From DALYJJ01 sp031969915 (GTDB taxonomy: Bacteria > Acidobacteriota > Terriglobia > Bryobacterales > Bryobacteraceae): 29,600 bases of DNA. A program made the translations under genes and the position numbers. Below the pieces are notes generated by a model that worked only from the letters and a program-made list of their open reading frames with translations, ran no database searches and was not told the origin of the DNA. The DNA lies in the NCBI GenBank assembly GCA_031969915.1, contig DALYJJ010000078.1, forward strand, positions 1 through 29,600. The letters are read 5' to 3'. Below are positions 23,942 to 29,600 of this stretch, piece after piece (within the stretch, counting starts at the first letter, position 1; every line of letters begins with the position of its first letter).

Positions 23942-24688
23942 TTGAATCAGTCATCCTCATTTGGCATCATTTGCATCCTTGTACTCGGGCTCCCCCCCGC
24001 CCTTGCACAGAATCGACCCTTCGACCCTGACGAGGGTACCCTCTCCAGCATCAAGCCGCGGATTCCCGAACCGATGGTGTTCGACCTCATTCGACCCCTC
24101 GGCGCACATCGTGGAGAGATCGAAGTGAACTCGCTGTTTCGCTTCAGTCCCACGGACAAACCGCGCCGCCTGTTATGGGCGCCCGAGATCGAATACGCCT
24201 TCTGGGATGGATACGGTATCGAGTTCGAAGTACCCATGGAGAATGGCGGCGTTGCTAGTTGGAAGGGCGCCATTCAGGGCACCTTACCTGGCGCTTGGAA
24301 GAGGACGTTCATCCACGGTTGGCAATTGCTCGGGGAGAAGAGCCGCGAGGACGTACCTTCCAAGGTCAACCTGCTGTACCTTGCGGGTGCGCGCTGGCAC
24401 CGCAACTGGAGTGCGTTCTCGATGACCGGAATCGAACGGGAAAGCGGGTCCAGCGTGGCACATGCGTATCTTGGCAATTATTCTCTCTTCTTTCATCTCC
24501 GGGATACGGTGAGCTATGGCCTGGAATCGAACATCAAGGGACGCGGCAACTCCGGCAGAGGCCTGTTGTTGATGCCTCAGGCGCAGTTCAGGAAGAGCCG
24601 GCTCAACCTTCAAGTGGGCGCGGGCTGGAGATGGTACGACGGAACCAGTGCGCTGCAAATCGGCTGGCGTCTTTCTCGCGAGTTTTAG
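23942..24688 (+). CDS. Predicted outer-membrane beta-barrel protein, function unknown
   Basis: A 248-residue protein with a TTG start at 23942, preceded by AAAGGAAA at good spacing, and a signal peptide ending about residue 23 (PPALAQ). The rest alternates hydrophobic and polar residues in strand-like runs with many aromatics (EIEYAFWDGYGIEFEVPM, LQVGAGWRWYDG) and ends WRLSREF with C-terminal phenylalanine, as in outer-membrane barrels. No named family was recognised. It and the VCBS-like gene occupy the segment that separates the two halves of a DUF5615 toxin gene. Confidence 0.7.
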   Translation: MNQSSSFGIICILVLGLPPALAQNRPFDPDEGTLSSIKPRIPEPMVFDLIRPLGAHRGEIEVNSLFRFSPTDKPRRLLWAPEIEYAFWDGYGIEFEVPMENGGVASWKGAIQGTLPGAWKRTFIHGWQLLGEKSREDVPSKVNLLYLAGARWHRNWSAFSMTGIERESGSSVAHAYLGNYSLFFHLRDTVSYGLESNIKGRGNSGRGLLLMPQAQFRKSRLNLQVGAGWRWYDGTSALQIGWRLSREF

Positions 24689-24964
24689 CAATCTGCACAG
24701 TTGCCAAGCCTGCACTAAAGGTGCAAATCCATCCGGCCCACAAGGGCTTCCGCTGGGCGGCCCGGCGCGTCGTCTGGTTCTGGCAATAGATACTCACGCG
24801 AGTTCGAAACTGTCTAATCGGTCCCCCTTGCTGGACGCTTTTCGAACTTCATGCTTAGCTCCGGGAGTGGGCTCAACTACGGCTCCTCAGCATTGGCCCC
24901 GAAACGGCGGCTGATCCGAGTCCCAGACGCTATCGAACGCGGATTCGAGTCGGACCCACAACGG
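24689..24964. other. Intergenic stretch without a recognised gene
   Basis: The interval between the barrel gene and the DUF5615 5' fragment. A short dyad (TGCAC/GTGCA near 24711-24724) is present. No RNA gene or coding frame of known family is visible. Confidence 0.4.
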
Positions 24965-25105
24965 TCAACCGTTCTCGAAGATCGAGTTCGCAGGATCCCT
25001 GGCGCCGGAGAGTTGCTCGTCATACACCGTCTCCGCATCATGGCCCAACGCGCGAAGGTCGGCGACGAGTTCACCGGGCAGATTCTCGTCAATCTTGAAC
25101 TTCAC
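24965..25105 (-). pseudogene. DUF5615 toxin remnant, 5' part
   Basis: The GTG at 25105 overlaps the DUF433 gene by four bases and opens a DUF5615 N-terminus: MKFKIDENLPGELVADL, then LGHDAETVYDEQLSGARDP. After the SGARDP point (about 24990) the residues no longer fit and a stop follows at 24965, so only 46 codons remain of about 115. The missing central part is found at 22932-23060 on the same strand. The encoded peptide lacks the second acidic motif and should be inactive. Confidence 0.85.
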
Positions 25106-25338
25106 GATGCCCGGAGAGGCAGCAAGCGCTCTTCATGCGCCAACTCCGCCGCGTAGCCCAAGGCAGCCTGGATATGCTCCCGCTTCAACGACGGGTAGCT
25201 CGCCAAAATCGCCTCGGCGCTCGAGCCCTCCCCGAGGCTGTCAAGAATCACGGTGACCGGAACGCGCGTTCCTTTCGCGCATAGCTCGCCCCCGCAGATT
25301 CCCGGATCGCTGCTCAGGAATTCCTGCCAATCTGCCAT
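25102..25338 (-). CDS. DUF433 family antitoxin
   Basis: A 78-residue protein with the DUF433 signature FLSSDPGICGGELCAKGTRV near 7-26, then VTVILDSLGEGSSAEAILASYPSL and a C-terminal acidic/leucine helix. It differs clearly from the copy at 2458-2670. Its stop overlaps the toxin start by four bases (GTGA), but the toxin is broken, so this is probably an orphan antitoxin. The ATG at 25338 has GGAGG only one base away, so the exact start is not certain. Confidence 0.87.
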   Translation of the reverse strand: MADWQEFLSSDPGICGGELCAKGTRVPVTVILDSLGEGSSAEAILASYPSLKREHIQAALGYAAELAHEERLLPLRAS

Positions 25339-25387
25339 GCCTCCAGTGTACGGAGATCCGCGATGAATGAGCGAACCACCAGAGCCG

Positions 25388-25437
25388 AAGGATCTACTCG
25401 GCGATGAGCGCCGGAATGTCCACCAGCGACGCTTCCA
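25388..25437. repeat. 50-bp direct repeat, copy 2 (within a gene's 3' end)
   Basis: Matches 22176-22225 in 49 of 50 bases, direct orientation, offset 3212 bases. On the minus strand it covers the last codons and stop of the 25394-26008 gene plus six bases beyond. A gene 3' end repeated on both sides of a segment is what site-specific integration leaves behind, though no integrase is present. Confidence 0.9.
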
Positions 25438-26008
25438 GGTACAGCCGGAGGTCGAGCGTGGCTTCGGCCGCCGGGTCGAGTTCGAGCAAGGTGCGTTCGA
25501 CGGCGCCCACGAAGGCCGCGACAAGGATGGCGGTCGGCTGCCCGTGGGAATCTACGATGCAGGGCAGCAGACGCCGGAAGCCAAGCGTCAGTTCGCGCCA
25601 ACGCAGCACCATCGCGCCATCCAGGATGTCATCGTCGGCGTGCAGTGCGATGTGGACGCGGTGCGCGCCCAGGCCGAGGACCAGCGGGCCGGCGCCCGGT
25701 ACATGGGGAGGCCACGAATACCACGCATCGCCGGCGGGCAGCGGCAACAGCATCGCAAACTCAGCCGGACGGCGAAGGCGCCCCAAAGCCCAGGTAAGCC
25801 AGCGGCGGCACTCGGCGTCGTTGGTGACGTCCATCGGCGAGGTGAGCAGGAGCGGATCAGCAAAGCCGAGCCGGGCCGCCGAGCGAGCCAGGAGAACACG
25901 GACACGGTCGCGCTCGCGGCACTGCCAGCCATCGTAGGCGCGCAAAGCGCGGCGCAGGGTGCGCAAGCTCGGACCGGCAATGGACAAAGGCTCGGTCATG
26001 GCAGTCAT
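25394..26008 (-). CDS. Hypothetical protein, family not recognised
   Basis: A 204-residue, probably soluble protein from the ATG at 26008, rich in Leu, Ala and Arg. No signal peptide or membrane segment is apparent. Visible features are an arginine-rich helical N-terminus, a central part with WYSWPPHVPGAGPLVLGLG near 96-114, and a helical C-terminus ending EASLVDIPALIAE. The codon pattern and uninterrupted frame support a real gene. Its 3' end is the sequence duplicated at 22182-22225. It is separated by 139 bases from the dipeptidase gene on the same strand. No function is proposed. Confidence 0.7.
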   Translation of the reverse strand: MTAMTEPLSIAGPSLRTLRRALRAYDGWQCRERDRVRVLLARSAARLGFADPLLLTSPMDVTNDAECRRWLTWALGRLRRPAEFAMLLPLPAGDAWYSWPPHVPGAGPLVLGLGAHRVHIALHADDDILDGAMVLRWRELTLGFRRLLPCIVDSHGQPTAILVAAFVGAVERTLLELDPAAEATLDLRLYLEASLVDIPALIAE

Positions 26009-26147
26009 TAGTACTATCGGCTCTACGGTCCCGGGACCCTGTAAGGCGAAAGCCCGGATTCGGGGCGCGATAGGACCTTGGTCGGCGCGGGCGGGGAGTA
26101 AGGCGTCAGGCGGTTCCCCGCGCCGGTAACTCGTCCTCGGCCCGGTC

Positions 26148-27338
26148 CTATTGCTGGGCCGCCCGCTCCACGGCGCGCATCACGCGCAGCAGGTTCCCAC
26201 CGTAAATCTTGCGGATGTCGGCCGCCGTGTACCCTTTCTCCAGCAGCGCTCGCGTGAGGTTGGGAAACTCGGCGACCGACGCCAAGCCTTCGGGCACGCA
26301 CCCCACGCCGTCGAAATCGCTCCCGATGCCGATGGCGTCGATGCCCGCAACCTTGCGGATGTGATCGATATGCGCCACGACGTCGGCGAGGTTCGCGCGC
26401 ACCGTCGAGGCCCCCATCTCCTCGAACATCTTGCGCATCGCCGCGCGCCGTTCGCGCGGCTCCTTGATCCCGGCCAGCTTCTCGCGCGCCTCGGCCATGA
26501 GCTTCGGGTTGTTCATCGGGCTCGAGTCGGCGGACTTCTGGGACAGGAACTCGCAGCCGAAGTTGATCTGAACCACGCCCCCTTTCTTCGCCAGCGCGGA
26601 GATCATCTCATCGGTCATATTGCGCGGGATGTTGGAGAGCGAGCGGCAGGAGGAGTGCGAGGCGAAGGGCGGCGCCTTCGACACATCGAGCACGTCCCAG
26701 AACGTCCGGTCGGAGACGTGCGAGATATCGACCATCATCCCCAGGCGGTTCATCTCCGCGACCACTTGCTTTCCCAGGTCGTTGAGCCCTTTGTTCTCCC
26801 GGCTCCCGGACGACCCCGCCCAACTGTTGTCATTGGAATGCGTGAGCGTCATGTAGCGGATGCCGAGATCGTAGTAAGTCCGCAGCAGGCGCGGACTGTC
26901 CTCGATCGCGTGTCCGCCCTCGATGCCCATCAGGGCGGCAATGCGGCCGCGCTTCTTGGCCTTCACGATGTCGTCCGCCGTGACCGCGAACGTGAAGTCG
27001 TTCGGGTAGCGGGCGGCAATGTCGCGCTTCACCGTGTCGATCATCTCGAGCGTGCGATGCGCCGAGCGGTTGCCCTCCACGTAACTGGCGGCGACGTAGA
27101 CGGCGAAGAACTGCGCCGTCATGCCGCCCTGTTTCATGCGCGGCAGGTCGGTGTGCGTTTCCGTGGACGGCTTGCCGATATCGAAGCCTTCCACCGTGCG
27201 GCCGGTGACGTCGTTATGGGTGTCGATCAGGATGGCGCTCTTGTGAACCTTGCGGACCTGGGCATCCGTGACCGGTTTGTTTTGCGCGTAGGCGCCCGCC
27301 GTGGCGAGCGCCAGCGCGATGATGAGTGAGCGTGTCAT
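26148..27338 (-). CDS. Secreted membrane dipeptidase-like hydrolase, peptidase family M19
   Basis: A 396-residue protein with a signal peptide (cleavage after AYAQ, residue 19) and the M19 zinc ligands: DTHND (His41, Asp43), GIEGG (Glu140), DISHVSD (His207), ASHSSCR (His228) and IGSDFDG (an aspartate near 339). M19 enzymes hydrolyse dipeptides, including ones with D-residues, and some act on related amides. The gene begins 15 bases after the stop of a TonB-dependent receptor gene on the same strand, suggesting that peptides taken up by the receptor are cleaved in the periplasm. All ligands are present, so it should be active. Confidence 0.92.
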   Translation of the reverse strand: MTRSLIIALALATAGAYAQNKPVTDAQVRKVHKSAILIDTHNDVTGRTVEGFDIGKPSTETHTDLPRMKQGGMTAQFFAVYVAASYVEGNRSAHRTLEMIDTVKRDIAARYPNDFTFAVTADDIVKAKKRGRIAALMGIEGGHAIEDSPRLLRTYYDLGIRYMTLTHSNDNSWAGSSGSRENKGLNDLGKQVVAEMNRLGMMVDISHVSDRTFWDVLDVSKAPPFASHSSCRSLSNIPRNMTDEMISALAKKGGVVQINFGCEFLSQKSADSSPMNNPKLMAEAREKLAGIKEPRERRAAMRKMFEEMGASTVRANLADVVAHIDHIRKVAGIDAIGIGSDFDGVGCVPEGLASVAEFPNLTRALLEKGYTAADIRKIYGGNLLRVMRAVERAAQQ

Positions 27339-27353
27339 TTCTGCCGGAGAAAC

Positions 27354-29600
27354 CTAGAACATGATCCGCAGGGCTAATTGTACGTTTCGCGGCTCACCGA
27401 AGCCGATCCCCGGGGCGTTGCCGCCGTTGCGGGTGTTGGTGATCAGACCGAACGTGGTAGAGGCGGCCAGGCTGGCGCCGGGGTTCGCGTAGTTGGCGCG
27501 GTTGGTGATGTTGAACACCTCCACGCGGAACTGCGCCGAAACCCGCTCGGTGATCGCCGTGGTCTTGAAGACGGAGAAATCCAGCGCGCCGAATCCGGGG
27601 CCATAAAGTACGTTGCGCCCGATGTTGCCAAAGGTTCCCGCGGCCGGACGGGCGAAGGCCGCCGGGTTGAAGAACGGTACGGCGGCGCCTGGTGCGGGAC
27701 GCGCGGCCACGCCCGAGAACGGATCGCCGATCACGTCGACCCGGTCGAGACCGGAACCCTCGCCGGAGCCCGAGACGTTGGTGCCCGCCCGAAGGTCGAT
27801 CGGCTCGCCGCCGTGGAACGTCATCAGCCCGTTCACCTGCCAGCCCTTGCCCAGGCGCGGGAACTTCTGAACGAAGTTCGGCACGTCGTAGCTCACAAAG
27901 CCGGTGAAGATCTGCCGGATGTCGAAGTTCGACGGGCCGCGCTCGCGGCCGAGGTCGTTGGAATTCGCGGGCAGCGCGTTGCGCACGTTGGAGCCGTTAT
28001 CGATCGCCTTCCCAAGCGTGTAGTTCGCGTTGAGCGTGATGTTCTTCCAGCGCGTCTGGCGCAACGAAACCTGCAGCGAATTGTAGTTCGAGTTGCCGAT
28101 CGAATTCAGCTCGTTGATCGCCGCCAGCGTCGGATACTGCCCGTTGAACGGCCGCCGCGACTGAACGGTTCCCGCGCCCGGGTTCGCGAAGTTGATGTTC
28201 CGGATCAGCGAAAGGTGGCGGCCCGCAGAGCCCACGTATCCCACCTGCACCACCGTGCTCTTCGAAACCTGCTGCTGGATGTTCAGGTTGTAGTTCTGCA
28301 CATACGGAATCCGGAAATCCTGGCTGATCCCAAAGGCGCCGAACGGCGGCCGCGGATTCGCCGTACCGAAGATCGGTACGCCCTGCTGGATCGTGGTCGG
28401 GTCCAGCGAGATCGAGAACACTGGCGAAGGCCCGCCCGGATTGGCGTGCACGCCCGCCGAACCGCCGTTCGGCATACCCGTGTTGGCGATGATGAAGTTC
28501 AGCGGCGGCATGTCGTAGAACAGGCCCCAGGAGCCGCGGATTACCGTCGAGCCGCCGCGCTTGGGAGTGTAGGCGAAGCCGATGCGGGGCGCAAAGTTGT
28601 TCAGGTCGTTCGGGTATAGGCTGTCGATATCGACGCCCGGCGTGACGAAACCGCGCCCGGGGATGAAGTTGGTGATCGAGTTCCGCTTGTCGCTCAGCAC
28701 CCCGTGGAAAGAGTAGCGGACGCCGAAGTTGACGTTGAACTTGGGTGTCACCTGGAAGTTATCGTGCACCCACCAGTCGAAGGAGTTCTGCGTATAGTCC
28801 CGCTGCAGCGTGCCGCGCACGATGATCGCGCCCGCCGGGGCGGTGTAGCCCGCCAGAAAATCGGCCAGCGCGCGCTGGGCGGTGCTCAGCCCGGCGGCGG
28901 TGGACCAGGGTCCCCGCGAACCGTCGAACGTGAATCGGCCTCGCTTGTCCGTGTCGTAGAACACGTCCAGCAGCGCGTGGCGGTATTCGCCGCCGAACTT
29001 GAGCTGATGCCGTCCCTTGGTCCAGGACAGGTTGTTCGTGATGTGGCCCGTGGTGTCGATGCGGCCCAGGGGCTGCGTGCCGCCCACGCCCGCGAAGCCG
29101 GAGATCCGGATCAGCGGCGAGCCGCGCAGACTGTCTTCGGTCACCCCCGTGTTAAGCCCGGCCGCGATCGGATCGTACCCGGTATCCACGTCGTTAAACG
29201 TCTGCTTGAAGTAGTTCGTGCCCAGCGTGAGCTGGTTGACCACGGTGGGAGTGAGCGTCGAATTCAGCACTAGCGAGATGTTGTGCATGCGGCTGGGCGC
29301 GATCTGGAAGAACTCGCGGTACGGGATGCCGATGTCCGCCGCCTGCTCGCCGGTTCCGCCGAAATAGCGGCCGGAGAGCGTGTGCTTGGAGCTGAAGTTG
29401 TGGTCGATTTTCACGATGCCGTTCTGGCTGTCGTAATCGTTCTGGTCCGCGGACAGGTAGTTGTTCGCGGTGGCGGGCAGGGCGCGCCCGCGCGCCGGCC
29501 AGAAGCTCAGCAGGTTGCGTGAAACCGGGTTCACCGGAACGTTGAACTGGTTCAGGATGCGCGTGCCGTCCGCCACCCAGGCCTCGGAGGGATGCGTGTT
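27354..29600 (-). CDS. TonB-dependent receptor, Oar-like, 5' end beyond the window (receptor 3)
   Basis: The frame is open to the window edge, giving 748 C-terminal residues. The signal peptide, regulatory-like domain and plug lie outside. The visible part is a strand-rich barrel (KIDHNFSSKHTLSGRYF, then GSNDFHG-like turns are absent, with many FGVRYSFHG-type strands) and ends ALRIMF with C-terminal phenylalanine. A GTG at 29576 is inside the gene, not its start, because coding continues upstream without a break. It precedes the M19 dipeptidase gene by 15 bases, likely in one operon. The ligand may be a peptide, judged only from this neighbour. Confidence 0.9.
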   Translation of the reverse strand, partial: NTHPSEAWVADGTRILNQFNVPVNPVSRNLLSFWPARGRALPATANNYLSADQNDYDSQNGIVKIDHNFSSKHTLSGRYFGGTGEQAADIGIPYREFFQIAPSRMHNISLVLNSTLTPTVVNQLTLGTNYFKQTFNDVDTGYDPIAAGLNTGVTEDSLRGSPLIRISGFAGVGGTQPLGRIDTTGHITNNLSWTKGRHQLKFGGEYRHALLDVFYDTDKRGRFTFDGSRGPWSTAAGLSTAQRALADFLAGYTAPAGAIIVRGTLQRDYTQNSFDWWVHDNFQVTPKFNVNFGVRYSFHGVLSDKRNSITNFIPGRGFVTPGVDIDSLYPNDLNNFAPRIGFAYTPKRGGSTVIRGSWGLFYDMPPLNFIIANTGMPNGGSAGVHANPGGPSPVFSISLDPTTIQQGVPIFGTANPRPPFGAFGISQDFRIPYVQNYNLNIQQQVSKSTVVQVGYVGSAGRHLSLIRNINFANPGAGTVQSRRPFNGQYPTLAAINELNSIGNSNYNSLQVSLRQTRWKNITLNANYTLGKAIDNGSNVRNALPANSNDLGRERGPSNFDIRQIFTGFVSYDVPNFVQKFPRLGKGWQVNGLMTFHGGEPIDLRAGTNVSGSGEGSGLDRVDVIGDPFSGVAARPAPGAAVPFFNPAAFARPAAGTFGNIGRNVLYGPGFGALDFSVFKTTAITERVSAQFRVEVFNITNRANYANPGASLAASTTFGLITNTRNGGNAPGIGFGEPRNVQLALRIMF

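Noticed and set aside
24940..24962. Sequence resembling a tRNA T-arm (minus strand, GACTCGAATCC)
   Set aside because: No acceptor, D or anticodon stems are found around it, so it is not a tRNA or a clear tRNA fragment.
26151..28619. Long plus-strand open frames opposite the dipeptidase and receptor 3
   Set aside because: Composition rich in Arg, Val, Ala and His with no motifs. They mirror real genes on the minus strand.
1..29600. CRISPR arrays, rRNA, complete insertion sequences
   Set aside because: No regularly spaced repeats, rRNA signatures or transposase motifs were seen on either strand.

Overview
The window reads as a GC-rich chromosomal segment of an Acidobacteriota-type bacterium, most like the Bryobacterales/Solibacter lineage. 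This is inferred from three very large TonB-dependent receptors with N-terminal carboxypeptidase-regulatory-like domains (Oar-like), a BlaI repressor paired with an M56 peptidase fused to a TPR-like tail, secreted PHP and M19 metallohydrolases, and many small toxin-antitoxin (TA) loci. No rRNA, tRNA, CRISPR array, integrase or complete transposase was recognised.

Layout. 1-2304 (minus): M56/BlaR1-like peptidase (cut by the window edge) and its BlaI repressor, with two inverted-repeat operators 42 bp apart. 2458-4578: an intact DUF433/DUF5615 TA pair, a lone TonB C-terminal-domain protein, and a vapB with a truncated vapC. 4575-8111 (plus): secreted PHP metallohydrolase, AraC regulator and an OPA-like MFS transporter. 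8120-11643 (minus): a tightly overlapping operon in the order class II aldolase, HAD phosphatase, zinc alcohol dehydrogenase, PhnX-like C-P hydrolase. It is divergent from the first TonB-dependent receptor (11914-15366). 15469-16070: RHH/MazF pair. 16178-19507: second receptor. 19524-20757 (minus): RES toxin and its antitoxin. 20793-22147: a ParD remnant, then tetR divergent from a frameshifted dihydrofolate-reductase-family gene, with twin palindromic operators between them. 22176-25437: a 3.2-kb segment bounded by 50-bp direct repeats (49/50 identical). It carries vapBC with a mutated toxin, a DUF433/DUF5615 pair whose toxin is split in two, and two genes for secreted or outer-membrane proteins. 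25394-26008: a conserved-looking gene of unknown function whose 3' end is the repeated sequence. 26148-29600 (minus): M19 membrane dipeptidase downstream of a third TonB-dependent receptor (cut by the edge).

The most interesting functional unit is the 5.9-15.4 kb block. An outer-membrane receptor, an organophosphate-type inner-membrane transporter, an AraC regulator, a phosphonatase-like enzyme, a dehydrogenase of the kind linked to phosphonate catabolism, an aldolase and a phosphatase together suggest an unusual phosphonate (or related organophosphorus) utilisation pathway that lacks the usual PhnW transaminase. The most interesting structural unit is the nested 22.2-25.4 kb segment. There, a 50-bp repeat taken from a gene's 3' end brackets a TA cluster, and one toxin is itself interrupted by a 1.9-kb two-gene insert bounded by a 24-bp near-perfect repeat. 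At least seven TA loci or remnants lie within 23 kb, and most of the damaged ones have lost the toxin.
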